A stretch of DNA of 64,000 nt, taken from the NCBI GenBank assembly GCA_963783235.1, contig CAWAMN010000001.1, positions 248,001 through 312,000 on the forward strand. Reading direction: 5' to 3'. Positions within the stretch are counted from its first letter, which is position 1. Each line of letters opens with the position of its first letter. The stretch is from Thiohalomonas sp963783235 (GTDB lineage Bacteria; Pseudomonadota; Gammaproteobacteria; Thiohalomonadales; Thiohalomonadaceae). This document shows, in pieces, positions 34,620 through 44,106 of the stretch. The notes beneath the pieces are model-generated. The model was not told the DNA's origin, searched no databases, and saw only the letters and a list, made by a program, of their open reading frames with translations. Position numbers and translations under genes: made by a program.

Positions 34620-34817
34620 ATGCCAAAGATGAAAACCAATCGGGGCGCGGCCAAACGCTTTAAGCGCACCGCCTCGGGCGGGTTCAAGCGAAATCAGTCG
34701 CACCGTCGTCATATCCTCACCAAGAAGAGCACGAAGCGGAAACGCCAACTGCGTTCGCCCAGCACGGTTCATGAGGCGGATGTGCGTCTCGTGGCGAAAA
34801 TGCTTCCGTACAGCTAA
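34620..34817 (+). CDS. rpmI: 50S ribosomal protein L35
   Basis: 65 residues: MPKMKTNRGAAKRFKRTASGGFKR, ending VRLVAKMLPYS. The 97-bp gap after infC, rich in CGT/CGC blocks, could hold the L20-binding leader seen in other gammaproteobacteria; I could not confirm its fold. Confidence 0.95.
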   Translation: MPKMKTNRGAAKRFKRTASGGFKRNQSHRRHILTKKSTKRKRQLRSPSTVHEADVRLVAKMLPYS

Positions 34818-34833
34818 AGGGGAATGACGAGCA

Positions 34834-35193
34834 ATGCCTAGAGTAAAACGTGGCGTCAATGCCCGCGCCAAGCACAAAAAGATTCTTGCCCAGGCCAAAG
34901 GTTACTACGGTCGCCGCAAGAACGTTTTCCGCGTCGCCAAGCAGGCGGTCATCAAGGCCGGCCAGTACGCTTATCGCGACCGCCGTCAGCGCAAGCGCCA
35001 GTTCCGCAACCTGTGGATTGTGCGTATCAATGCCGCTTCACGCGAATGCGGGCTCTCTTACAGCCGCTTCATCAACGGCCTGAAAAAGGCCGGTGTGGAA
35101 GTTGATCGCAAAGTGCTGGCCGATATCGCCGTCGTCGACAAGGTCGCCTTTGGCGCTCTGGCGGAGAAGGCGAAGGCTGCGCTGGCAGCGTAA
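34834..35193 (+). CDS. rplT: 50S ribosomal protein L20
   Basis: 119 residues: MPRVKRGVNARAKHKKILAQAKGYYGRRKNVFRVAKQAVIKAGQYAYRDRRQRKRQFRNLWIVRINAA. It is full length with the extended basic N-terminus. L20 represses rpmI-rplT in E. coli. It lies 16 nt after rpmI. Confidence 0.96.
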   Translation: MPRVKRGVNARAKHKKILAQAKGYYGRRKNVFRVAKQAVIKAGQYAYRDRRQRKRQFRNLWIVRINAASRECGLSYSRFINGLKKAGVEVDRKVLADIAVVDKVAFGALAEKAKAALAA

Positions 35194-35241
35194 ACCGCAC
35201 CTTTGCCGGGGCCAGGAGGCTGTCGGTTCATAGCCTCCTGA

Positions 35242-35369
35242 CAGGCTGTTGAAAAAATGCTCCCAGGGCGGGGTGAGGGGAGCAATAAGAGGTAAAATCT
35301 CTGATTTCAGGTCCCCCCTCATCCTAACCTTCTCCCCGGGGGATAAGGGACAAGGTTCTCAACAGCCTG
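35242..35369. repeat. Small element with CAGGCTGTTGAAAA inverted ends (copy B)
   Basis: Starts CAGGCTGTTGAAAA and ends TCAACAGCCTG, flanking GGGTGAGGGG and CCCCTCATCC blocks. Same family as 27569-27705. It occupies most of the rplT-pheS gap. Confidence 0.72.
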
Positions 35370-35476
35370 ATAGATAGTCCCATGCCGGATCGAGGAAAAG
35401 GGGAAGGCTGCCGCGCCTTCCCCTTTTCTGTTTGGGCGCCGGTTACGCCCGCACCATTCAACACCAAGGTAAGAAC

Positions 35477-36496
35477 GTGCAAACCGATCTCGACAACCTG
35501 GTAACCGAAGCCGGAAGCGCTATCGAAGCCGCCGGGGATCTCGCAGCCATTGATGAGGTGCGGGTTCGCTTCCTCGGCAAAAAGGGCCTGCTGACCGAGC
35601 AAATGAAGCAGCTTGGGAAGCTTTCTCTTGAAGAGCGCCCTGCCGCCGGTCAGGCCATCAATAAGGCCAAGCAGGCGGTTCAACAGGCGATACAGGCCCG
35701 GAAGGAGTCGCTGCAGGCGGCCGAACTGCAGTCGCGACTGGCCGCCGAGTCCGTCGATGTCACGCTGCCCGGCCGTGGCCAGGAAGTGGGAGGACTACAC
35801 CCGGTCACACGCACCCTGGAGCGTATCGAAACCCTCTTCGGTCAGCTCGGCTTCGAGGTGGTCGAGGGGCCGGAGATCGAGGACGACTACCACAACTTCG
35901 AGGCTCTCAATATCCCGGAATCCCATCCGGCGAGGGCCATGCACGACACCTTCTACTTCGACGCGCACACGGTGCTGCGCACCCACACCTCTCCGGTGCA
36001 GATCCGGGCGATGGAGAAGATGGAGCCGCCGCTGCGGCTGATTGCCCCCGGGCGGGTCTATCGGTGCGATTCCGACCTGACCCACACCCCGATGTTCCAT
36101 CAGATCGAAGGGCTTATGGTGGATGAGTGCACCACCTTCGCTGATTTGAAGGGGACCCTGGACCAGTTCCTTCAGGCCTTTTTCGAGAAGGAATTGGCGG
36201 TACGGTTCCGGCCCTCCTATTTCCCGTTCACCGAGCCCTCGGCAGAAGCGGACATCCAGTGTGTGATCTGCGGCGGTGACGGTTGCCGCGTCTGCGGGCA
36301 GACCGGCTGGATCGAGATCCTGGGCTGCGGCATGGTCCACCCGGAAGTCTTCCGCCATGCCGGCATCGACAGCGAGCGCTATACCGGTTTCGCCTTCGGT
36401 TTGGGCGTCGAGCGCATGGCCATGCTTCGTTACGGCGTGAATGACCTGCGGCTCTTCTTCGAAAACGACCTGCGCTTTCTGGAGCAGTTCCGGTAA
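35477..36496 (+). CDS. pheS: Phenylalanyl-tRNA synthetase alpha subunit
   Basis: The protein is 339 residues: an N-terminal coiled coil (DEVRVRFLGKKGLLTEQMKQLGKL), then the class II core with HPVTRTLERIETLFGQLGFEV, VLRTHTSPVQIRAM, TPMFHQIEGLMVDE, RPSYFPFTEPSAEADIQC and GFAFGLGVERMAMLRYGVNDLR. GTG 35477 (after AAGGTAAGAAC) gives the family N-terminus. The in-frame upstream extension from 35432 is not conserved. Confidence 0.94.
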   Translation: MQTDLDNLVTEAGSAIEAAGDLAAIDEVRVRFLGKKGLLTEQMKQLGKLSLEERPAAGQAINKAKQAVQQAIQARKESLQAAELQSRLAAESVDVTLPGRGQEVGGLHPVTRTLERIETLFGQLGFEVVEGPEIEDDYHNFEALNIPESHPARAMHDTFYFDAHTVLRTHTSPVQIRAMEKMEPPLRLIAPGRVYRCDSDLTHTPMFHQIEGLMVDECTTFADLKGTLDQFLQAFFEKELAVRFRPSYFPFTEPSAEADIQCVICGGDGCRVCGQTGWIEILGCGMVHPEVFRHAGIDSERYTGFAFGLGVERMAMLRYGVNDLRLFFENDLRFLEQFR

Positions 36497-36539
36497 ACCG
36501 CCGGATTCCGAATAACACGGCTTACAAGATTTCGAACCT

Positions 36540-38919
36540 ATGCGATTCAGCGAGAAATGGTTGCGGGAGTGGGTCAACCCTCAGGTCTCCACCGAGGAGC
36601 TGGCCCATCAGTTGACGATGGCGGGCCTGGAGGTCGACGCCATCGAACCGGCGGCGCCGGACTTCGAACGGGGTGGTGGTCGGACACGTAATTAGCGTTG
36701 AGCCGCACCCCGATGCCGATAAGCTTCGGGTGTGTAAAGTGGACGTGGGCGAGGGTGAACCCCTGGGCATCGTCTGCGGTGCCCCGAACGTCCATGAAGG
36801 CATGCGCGCTCCAACCGCTGTGGTAGGCGCCCGCCTGCCCGGCGATTTCAAGATCAAAAAGGCTAAACTGCGCGGCGTTCCCTCCCGGGGGATGCTCTGT
36901 TCCGCCAAGGAGTTGGGGCTCTCGGAAGCCGCCGAAGGGTTGATGGAGCTTCCCGCCGATGCCCCCACCGGCGCTGATATCCGCGACTATCTCGATCTCA
37001 ATGACTCCGCTATCGAACTCGGCCTCACGCCGAACCGGGCCGACTGCCTGAGCATCGCGGGTATCGCCCGCGAGGTAGGCGCATTGAACCGCATTAAGGT
37101 GAAAGGTCCGCCAATCGAGGCCGTCACAGCGACTATTGACGACACCTTCCCGGTCGAGGTGGATGCGCCGGTGGACTGCCCCCGGTATGTGGGCCGGGTG
37201 GTGCGCGGTATCGACGCCAAAGCCGGGACGCCCAACTGGATGCGCGAACGGCTGCGCCGCAGCGGTCTCCGCTCCCTTGGGCCGGTCGTGGATGTCACCA
37301 ACTACGTCTTGCTGGAACTGGGTCAGCCGATGCACGGCTTCGACCTGAACCAGCTGACGAAGGGCATCCAGGTCCGCAAGGCGAAAGAGGGCGAAAAGCT
37401 CGTTCTCCTAACCGAGGAGGAGATCACCCTCACCGGCGAAGACCTGGTGATCGCTGACGGGAGCGGGCCATTGGCCTTGGCCGGGATTATGGGCGGCGAG
37501 GCTTCCGGCGTCTCGGGCGAGACCCGGGACGTTTTCCTGGAGAGCGCCTTTTTCGAGCCGACCCGCATCGCCGGCCGTGCTCGCAGTTATGGCCTGCACA
37601 CCGACTCCTCGCACCGTTTCGAACGCGGCGTGGACCCACAACTCCAGGCACGCGCCATTGAGCGCGCCACCGCGCTGCTTCTCGAGATCGCCGGCGGCGA
37701 ACCCGGGCCCATCATTGAAGTGGTCTCCGAGCAGCATCTTCCCTCGCGGGAGCCGGTCGCTCTGCGCCACCAGCGCATCGGCCGCGTCCTCGGCAGCGAG
37801 ATCCCGGCCGAGCAGGTCGGCGAGGTGCTGCAGCGCCTCGACATGGAACTGCAAACCACCGAAAGCGGTTGGAGCGTGACGCCTCCCAGTTTCCGTTTCG
37901 ATATTGGTATCGAAGAGGATCTCATCGAAGAGGTGGCGCGTATTGTCGGTTACGACAATCTCCCCGGTTGCGCACCGAGCGCACCGCTGGTGATGCGTAC
38001 CGAACATGAAGCCGAGGTGCCGCTGGCGCGTCTGCGCCGTCTTTTGGTGGATCGCGGTTTCCAGGAGGCGATCACCTACAGCTTCGTGGAACCGGGCGTT
38101 CAGGATGTCCTGGATCCGGCACGGGAGGGTATCCGGCTGGCCAACCCCATCTCGGCCGATCTGTCGGTGATGCGCACAACGCTCTGGTCGGGCCTGATCC
38201 CGGCGCTGGTGCGCAACCTCAACCGCCAGCAGGGGCGGGTACGTCTGTTCGAGACGGGTTTGCGCTTCATCAGGGAGGGGGAAGAGACCCGGCAGGAGCC
38301 GATGCTGGCGGGTGTCGTCGCCGGTACCACGGTTCCCGAGCAGTGGAGCGGCCATAACCGTGCGGTGGATTTCTTTGACCTCAAGGGCGACGTTGAGGGC
38401 CTGTTTCATCTCGCCGGCCGAGCCGATGAGGTGACGTTTGAAGCGGCTGAACATCCCGCACTGCATCCGGGCCAGTCGGCCCTCATCCGCTTGAAAGGGG
38501 AACCGATCGGTTGGATCGGGGGCTTGCATCCCTCCGTCGAACGGACGCTCGGCGTCTCGGCCCGGGCCTTTGTCTTCGAGGTAAAACTCGATGCCGTCAC
38601 CGCCGGACGGTTGCCTCAGTTCCGCGAATTGTCGAGATTTCCGGCGATTCGCCGCGATATTGCCGTTGTTGTGGAGCGGGACATGCCGGCCGAAAGAGTG
38701 GCTGAATGCATCCGTTCTGCCTCTCCGGACACGCTTCGCGAGTTAAAGCTTTTTGATGTCTATCAGGGCGAACATATTGATTCCGGTAGAAAAAGTCTGG
38801 CCTTGGGCTTGACCTTGCAGTCGCAATCGCGCACCCTAACTGATGAAGAAGTCGACGCCGTCATCGACGGGATCGTGGCGGCGCTTGGCGATCAATTGGG
38901 CGCTTCATTGAGAGACTAG
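36540..38919 (+). CDS. pheT: Phenylalanyl-tRNA synthetase beta subunit, one frameshift
   Basis: ATG 36540 starts MRFSEKWLREWVNPQVSTEELAHQLTMAGLEVDAIEP, the standard PheT N-terminus. The frame then breaks at 36666-36669, where one extra base precedes GGGGTGGTGGTC. Deleting it gives GVVVGHVISVEPHPDADKLRVCKVDVG and the remaining ~745 residues. These include the B3/B4 editing region (SSHRFERGVDPQ) and the C-terminal anticodon-binding domain (SRFPAIRRDIAVVVERDMPAE). The corrected length is about 792 residues. An intact pheT is essential, so a sequence error is likely. Confidence 0.93.
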
Positions 38920-38920
38920 T

Positions 38921-39223
38921 ATGGCGCTTACCAAGGCAGCGATTGCAGAACAGTTGTTCGAAGAGCTGGGCCTCAACAAACGCGAGGCGAAGGAACTCGT
39001 CGAGATGTTCTTCGAGGAGATTCGCAAGGCGTTGGAGGAGGGGCAGCAAGTCAAGTTGTCGGGATTCGGCAATTTCGATCTTCGTGACAAGAAGCAGCGT
39101 CCGGGCCGAAACCCCAAAACCGGCGAAGAGATTCCTATCACGGCCCGGCGGGTGGTGACCTTCCGCCCGGGTCAGAAGCTTAAGCAGCGGGTGGAGGCAT
39201 ATGCTGGAACCCAGCAACAATAA
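38921..39223 (+). CDS. ihfA: Integration host factor alpha subunit
   Basis: 100 residues: MALTKAAIAEQLFEELGLNKREAKELVEMFFEEIRKALEEG, beta-arm RPGRNPKTGEEIPITARRVVTF. It starts immediately after pheT and overlaps the merR-type gene by 23 nt. This is the conserved gammaproteobacterial order. It partners IhfB (9962-10282). Confidence 0.95.
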   Translation: MALTKAAIAEQLFEELGLNKREAKELVEMFFEEIRKALEEGQQVKLSGFGNFDLRDKKQRPGRNPKTGEEIPITARRVVTFRPGQKLKQRVEAYAGTQQQ

Positions 39224-39556
39224 CGAGCTTCCGCCCATTCCGGGCAAACGTTATTTCACCATCGGCGAAGTCAGCGAGCTCTGTGCCGTAAAGCCGCATG
39301 TGCTGCGTTACTGGGAGCAGGAATTCCCGCAGCTGAAGCCGGTCAAGCGGCGCGGCAACCGCCGTTACTATCAGCGGCAGGACGTTATCGTGATCCGCCA
39401 GATCCGCAGCCTCTGTATGAACAGGGCTTCACCATCGGCGGTGCACGACAACAACTGGAAAGCGAGCCGGCGAAAGCCGACTCGCAGCAAAGTCAGCAGA
39501 TCATCCGCCAGATTCGCATCGAACTGGAAGGCGTACTCGATATCCTCAAACGCTGA
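39201..39556 (+). CDS. MerR-family transcriptional regulator, one frameshift
   Basis: Begins MLEPSNNNELPPIPGKRYFTIGEVSELCAVKPHVLRYWEQEFPQLKPVKRRGNRRYYQRQDVIVIRQIRSL, a MerR winged helix. The frame is then lost at 39411-39414. Adding one base (CTCTG to CTCCTG) gives LLYEQGFTIGGARQQLESEPAKADSQQSQQIIRQIRIELEGVLDILKR, ending at TGA 39554-39556, 118 residues. A short MerR after ihfA is common in Pseudomonas and relatives; its effector is unknown. No metal-binding cysteines are seen at the C-terminus. Confidence 0.85.
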
Positions 39557-39632
39557 TTAAAAGCGTTTCACGTATTTCGATCTACCCTGAACTTGTGTAT
39601 CATACCGCGCTTCCCGACGGGAGACGGTTTAT

Positions 39633-39709
39633 CGGAGCGTAGCGCAGCCTGGTAGCGCACCACAATGGGGTTGTGGGGGTCGGGAGTTCGAATCTCCCCG
39701 CTCCGACCA
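39633..39709 (+). tRNA. tRNA-Pro (GGG)
   Basis: Acceptor CGGAGCG/CGCTCCG, discriminator A, CCA encoded. D-arm GCGCAGCCTGGTAGCGC, anticodon loop with GGG between CCACAAT and TTGTGGG, T-arm GGAGTTCGAATCTCC. It sits in the usual place after the ihfA-merR pair. Confidence 0.94.
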
Positions 39710-39772
39710 TTTTTAACAGGGAGTTACAGAAGTTAGGCCCTGTTTATTTCGGTTAATTTGCTGTTGCAAACG

Positions 39773-39796
39773 AAGCCCGCTTAGCGGGCTTTTTTT
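39773..39796 (+). terminator. Terminator after tRNA-Pro
   Basis: AGCCCGC, TTA, GCGGGCT, TTTTTTTG. Confidence 0.85.
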
Positions 39797-39934
39797 GTGT
39801 CTGCCGAATGTGAAACCACGGATTCGGTCCGGGTTGTTTACGGCATGAGGGCAGCGGTCTCGAACGTTTTCAGGACAGGCGACTCATTTCCCACCCGTTC
39901 CCGGGCCGTGTCTTCTCCTAACGGAGAAAAATAG

Positions 39935-39955
39935 GGTGTAACCATACGTAACACC
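39935..39955. promoter_or_regulatory. Palindrome GGTGTAAC-N5-GTAACACC (operator candidate 1)
   Basis: A near-perfect inverted repeat, with one A/T mismatch pair per arm. It shares its arm with the site at 40181-40199. Confidence 0.5.
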
Positions 39956-40158
39956 ACCGGGCCGCTGCGATAACCCGGAGCACCCGAAGGTTCGTCCCGC
40001 AGCTGTCCTGTCCTTCGTACTATCTCCTCTTGCTCGACAACCCTTCTAACTCGATGCTTTTTATTGGGATATTTTTGAACCGCCGGAAACACGTGACCTT
40101 CGCCGGAGCGCGAACGGGAAAATTGTTTTCACTCAGCGCTGTGGCGGGTTCCCCTGGA

Positions 40159-40199
40159 GTGTTACCTGTTACCTTTGGAAGTGTTACGAGACGTAACAC
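40159..40199. promoter_or_regulatory. GTGTTAC half-sites and perfect palindrome (operator candidate 2)
   Basis: GTGTTAC at 40159-40165, CTGTTACC directly after it, then the perfect palindrome GTGTTAC-GAGAC-GTAACAC at 40181-40199. The half-site and palindrome starts are 22 bp apart, about two helical turns. A further inverted half-site (GTGTAACACC) occurs at 40273-40282. Confidence 0.55.
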
Positions 40200-40363
40200 G
40201 AAAACGCTCTCCAACCCTTGGTCGGCGTTTGTAAGCAGCTAGTTTTGTTGATATTTTCAGATCGCCCAAAGTGTGTAACACCCTACTGGCATGTTAGCAA
40301 AAGAGAAAACTAGAGCCTGCTCATGCCCGTTTCCCGAAGACCTTCAGACACTGGAGCAAGTTT

Positions 40364-41715
40364 ATGAGTGACAACAGCAAAAAGACTGACATCTCAGAAG
40401 AAATCTCCTAAAGGGGGGCGCAGCACTGGCCGCAGCCGGTTCCATGCCGTTGTTCTTTGTGAAGAACGCCTGGGCTGCCAAGTCTTTCCGTAACGATCCC
40501 GGTAACGCCTCGACCGTTACCCTCGGTTTCAATGTTCCCCAGACCGGCCCCTACGCCGATGAGGGTGCCGATGAGCTGCGCGCCTTCAAGCTGGCGGTGA
40601 AGCACCTTAACGGTGAGGGCGATGGTGGCCTGATGAACACCATGAAGCCGCTCCATCTCAAGGGCAACGGCATCCTCGGTAAAAAGGTCAAGTACGTCAC
40701 GGGTGATACCCAGACCAAATCCGATGCAGCGCGCGCCTCGGCCAAGCGCATGATCGAAAAAGACGGCGTTATCATGTTCTCCGGCGGTTCCTCCTCCGGT
40801 GTGGCCATTGCGGTACAGGGCCTCGCCCAGGAGATGGGCGTCGTTTTCATGGCCGGTCTGACCCACTCCAACGATACCACCGGCAAGGACAAGCGCCGTT
40901 ATGGCTTCCGTCACTTCTTTAACGCCAAGATGTCCGGCGCCGCGCTCGGCCCGGTGCTGAAGAAGGAGATGGGCACTGATCGTAACGCCTACCACCTGAC
41001 CGCCGACTACACCTGGGGCTGGACTCAGGAGGAGTCGATCAAGGAGACCACTGAGGGGCTGGGCTGGAACACCGTTCAGACCGTGAAAACGCCGGTTGGC
41101 GCGGGTGACTTCTCGCAGTACATCACCCCGATCCTCAACTCCGGTGCCGATACGCTGATCCTTAACCACTACGGTAAGGACATGATCAACTCGCTCACCC
41201 AGGCGGTACAGTTCGGTCTGCGTGACAAGTCGGTTAACGGTAAGAACTTCGAGATCATCGTTCCGCTGTACTCCCGCCTGATGGCCCAGGGTGCGGGTGA
41301 CAACCTCAAGGGTATCCTCGGTACCACCAACTGGAACTGGGCACTGACAGATGCCGGCTCGAAGGCTTTTGTCGAATCCTTCGGTAACGAGTACGGTTTC
41401 CCGCCCTCACAGGCGGCGCACACCTGCTACGTGCAGACTCTGCTCTACGCCAATGCCTGTGAGATGGCTGGTAGCTTCTATCCGCCCGAGGTCATCAAGC
41501 AGCTGGAAGGCTTCAAGTTTGATGGTATGGGCAACGGAGCCACGGAATACCGCGCTGCCGACCACCAGTGCTTCAAGGATGTACTGGTTGTGCGTGGTAA
41601 CGAGAACCCCACCAGTCAGTTCGACCTGCTTGAGATCGTCCAGGAGGTGCCGCGCTCACAGGTTGAGTACGATGCCTCGATCTTCGGTGGTGAGCTGGGA
41701 CCCTATGAGGTCTAG
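40364..41715 (+). CDS. ABC importer substrate-binding protein, Tat signal, one frameshift
   Basis: ATG 40364 starts MSDNSKKTDIS and hits a stop after 15 residues. Adding one base at 40396-40400 gives ISRRNLLKGGAALAAAGSMPLFFVKNAWA, a twin-arginine signal. The rest (about 450 residues corrected) is a type I periplasmic binding protein of the LivK/UrtA/amide family: TLGFNVPQTGPYADEGADELRAFKLAVKHLN, GGSSSGVAIAVQGLAQEMGVVFMAGLTHSND and the DTLILNHYGKDM region. The substrate is probably a branched-chain amino acid, amide or urea; sequence alone does not decide. Confidence 0.88.
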
Positions 41716-41728
41716 TGACAACTGACAA

Positions 41729-41763
41729 CAAGCCACTCTGGCAACAGAGTGGCTTGTTTTTTT
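41729..41763 (+). terminator. Terminator between binding-protein and permease genes
   Basis: CAAGCCACTCTG, loop, CAGAGTGGCTTG, TTTTTTT. Partial read-through would give more binding protein than permease, a common ABC importer arrangement. Confidence 0.85.
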
Positions 41764-41784
41764 GCCCAATGGTATCCACCTTGA

Positions 41785-41830
41785 GTCCCTTCTCCCTGAG
41801 GGAGAAGGTCAGGATGGGGGGGTTAATGGG
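41785..41830. repeat. Partial copy of the CAGGCTGTTGAAAA element (internal hairpin)
   Basis: CCTTCTCCCTGAGGGAGAAGG followed by TCAGGATGGGGG matches the inner arm of copy A at 27660-27680. The inverted ends are missing. Confidence 0.5.
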
Positions 41831-41920
41831 CACCATTTCGGAACACGTACTTAGAAAACTCACTTGTGTGTTGCGCCGCTGCATACAAATGAATTCTCTA
41901 TTCAAATAGGTCAAGCCACT

Positions 41921-42937
41921 ATGGACGCGATATTCATCCAGATCGTCAACGGTCTGGACAAGGGGGGGGCCTATGCATTGATTGCATTGGGCCTGACCCT
42001 GACCTTCGGTACCCTTGGGGTGGTTAACTTTGCGCACGGCGCGATTTTCATGCTCGGTGCCTTCTGTGCGGTCTCGATTCAGCAACTGCTCACCCTCTCG
42101 GAAAAGGTCAAGGATGAGAGCATCACCTTTTTCGACGCGTACAAAGAAGTCCCGTATCTGGAACTGTGGTGGGGTGATATAGGTTCGACGATCATTGATT
42201 TCTCCGTCCCCATATCCATCATCGCGGCAATTCCGCTCATGCTGCTGTTCGGTCTGGCGATGGAACGCGGCCTGATTCGGCACTTTTACAAGCGTAGCCA
42301 TGCCGAGCAGATACTGGTGACCTTTGGTCTGGCTATCGTGCTGCAGGAGGTCATCCGCTCTTTCTTCGGCGCCAATCCCATACCCACACCGGCGCCGGAA
42401 CTCGTCTCCGGCAGTTTTTCCATCGGCGCGCTTTTCGGCCTGAGTGACACCATCGTTTATCCCTGGTGGCGGATTATCTATTTCGTCTTTTCACTGGTCG
42501 TAATCGGCGCCGTTTTCGCCTTCCTGCGCTACACCACTTTCGGCATGGTGGTGCGGGCCGGGATGCATGATCGCGCAACGGTGCAGTTGCTCGGCATTAA
42601 CATCGAACGGCGTTTCACGGTCGTTTTCGGTTTGGCCGCTATCGTCGCCGGTCTGGCCGGGGTGATGTACGCCCCGATCCTGCCGCCCGACTATCACATG
42701 GGGATGGACTTCCTGGTGCTCTCCTTCGTGGTGGTGGTGGTCGGTGGCATGGGCTCGCTGGGCGGCGCGGTCTCCGCTGGTTTCCTGCTTGGGATCCTGC
42801 AGTCATTCGCCTCGATGAACGAAATCAAATCCATCATTCCCGGCATCGATCAGATCATTATCTATCTGGTTGCCGTCATCATCATCCTGGTCAGGCCGCG
42901 CGGTCTGATGGGCCGTGAAGGGGTGATGGAGGACTAA
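41921..42937 (+). CDS. livH: ABC importer inner-membrane permease (LivH type)
   Basis: The protein is 338 residues. Eight or so membrane segments start with GGAYALIALGLTLTFGTLGVVNFAHGAIFMLGAF, the signature of LivH/UrtB permeases. Near the end LSFVVVVVGGMGSLGGAVSAGFLLGILQSF is the coupling region. ATG 41921 fits the family start; the upstream in-frame extension from 41864 is not hydrophobic or conserved. An extra ~25-residue hydrophilic loop (EKVKDESITFFDAYKEVPYLE) follows the second helix. Confidence 0.88.
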   Translation: MDAIFIQIVNGLDKGGAYALIALGLTLTFGTLGVVNFAHGAIFMLGAFCAVSIQQLLTLSEKVKDESITFFDAYKEVPYLELWWGDIGSTIIDFSVPISIIAAIPLMLLFGLAMERGLIRHFYKRSHAEQILVTFGLAIVLQEVIRSFFGANPIPTPAPELVSGSFSIGALFGLSDTIVYPWWRIIYFVFSLVVIGAVFAFLRYTTFGMVVRAGMHDRATVQLLGINIERRFTVVFGLAAIVAGLAGVMYAPILPPDYHMGMDFLVLSFVVVVVGGMGSLGGAVSAGFLLGILQSFASMNEIKSIIPGIDQIIIYLVAVIIILVRPRGLMGREGVMED

Positions 42938-42939
42938 TC

Positions 42940-44094
42940 ATGAAAAAACTGAACCTTGCTAACAATCTGGTCGTAATGGGTCTGTTCTCGGCGATAATCC
43001 TGAGCATGCCGCTGTGGCTAAGCCCCATCGGCGCGGCTTACCCCGATTTGTTGCAGAAGTTTGCCATTTTCGGCATCTTCGCCATCGGTTATAACCTGCT
43101 GTTTGGCCTCACGGGCTATCTCAGCTTTGGTCATGCGGCGTTCCTCGGTATCGGCTCCTACGCCACGGTCTGGTCTTTCAAACTGCTGACGATGAATGTG
43201 ATCCCGGCGGTGATCTTCGCCACCATTTTCGCCGGTCTGTTTGCTGCGATCATCGGCTTTCTGAGTCTGCGCCGTTCGGGTATTTACTTCTCCATCCTTA
43301 CGCTGGCTTTTGCGCAGATGTTCTACAACCTCGCCTACTCGGTGCTGACTCCGATTACCAACGGCGAAACCGGACTGCAGTTAAGCAATACCGACCCGCG
43401 GGTCATTGACGGACTGTTCATCGAGGCCGCTGCAGGGCTCCCCTCTACCAACCTCTTTGGCATCGAGATGAACGGCTACTCCGGCTTTTACTTCTGCGCG
43501 GCGTTATTGATCCTCGGTTTCTACATCTCACTGAAAATTTTCCGTTCACCGTTTGGTTTGAAGCTGAAGGCGATCAAGTCGAACCAGACTCGCATGCGTT
43601 ACACCGGCTACAACACGCGGCCTTACCTGTTGGTGGCCTTTGTTATCTCCGGCATGTATGCGGGTCTCGCCGGATCGCTCATGGCGGTTACCGACCCGTT
43701 GGCTGGTGCCGAGCGCATGCAGTGGACGGCCTCCGGCGAGGTGGTGTTGATGACCATCCTCGGTGGTGCCGGAACCCTTATCGGGCCGCTGCTCGGGGTC
43801 GGTATCATTAAATACTTCGAGAACATCTTCTCGGCCTTCAACGAGCAGGTGCTGCAGCAGAGCTTCTCCTTCCTTCCCGACTGGATGGCCAACGTGGCAG
43901 TTGCCATTACCTCACCGTTCGTTGGCGAGGGCTGGCACTTGACCCTCGGTGTACTTTTCATGGTGGTGGTGATCTTCCTCCCGGGCGGCATTATGGAGGG
44001 CTACCAACGGATCCGTGAGCGACTCAAAAAGCCCAAGGCGGAGGCGAAGACGAAAAACTACGACGTAACGCCAGCCACCGAAGAGCAGGGTTAA
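42940..44094 (+). CDS. livM: ABC importer inner-membrane permease (LivM type)
   Basis: The protein is 384 residues: FGIFAIGYNLLFGLTGYLSFGHAAFLGIGSYATVWSFKL is the LivM/UrtC signature, then VLMTILGGAGTLIGPLLGVGIIKYFENIF. The C-terminal tail is cytoplasmic and Lys/Glu-rich. It starts 2 nt after livH. Confidence 0.88.
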   Translation: MKKLNLANNLVVMGLFSAIILSMPLWLSPIGAAYPDLLQKFAIFGIFAIGYNLLFGLTGYLSFGHAAFLGIGSYATVWSFKLLTMNVIPAVIFATIFAGLFAAIIGFLSLRRSGIYFSILTLAFAQMFYNLAYSVLTPITNGETGLQLSNTDPRVIDGLFIEAAAGLPSTNLFGIEMNGYSGFYFCAALLILGFYISLKIFRSPFGLKLKAIKSNQTRMRYTGYNTRPYLLVAFVISGMYAGLAGSLMAVTDPLAGAERMQWTASGEVVLMTILGGAGTLIGPLLGVGIIKYFENIFSAFNEQVLQQSFSFLPDWMANVAVAITSPFVGEGWHLTLGVLFMVVVIFLPGGIMEGYQRIRERLKKPKAEAKTKNYDVTPATEEQG

Positions 44095-44106
44095 GAGGGA
44101 TAAATC

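Larger units (their letters stand above)
39797..40363. other. Long non-coding region upstream of the ABC importer
   Basis: No gene is supported in these 567 bp. The region carries several GTGTTAC / GTAACAC words, including two palindromes described separately, and is probably the control region of the transporter operon. Confidence 0.6.

Noticed and set aside
40030..40242. 70-residue ORF upstream of the ABC importer
   Set aside because: It overlaps the palindromic operator candidates, lacks a ribosome site and has no family likeness.
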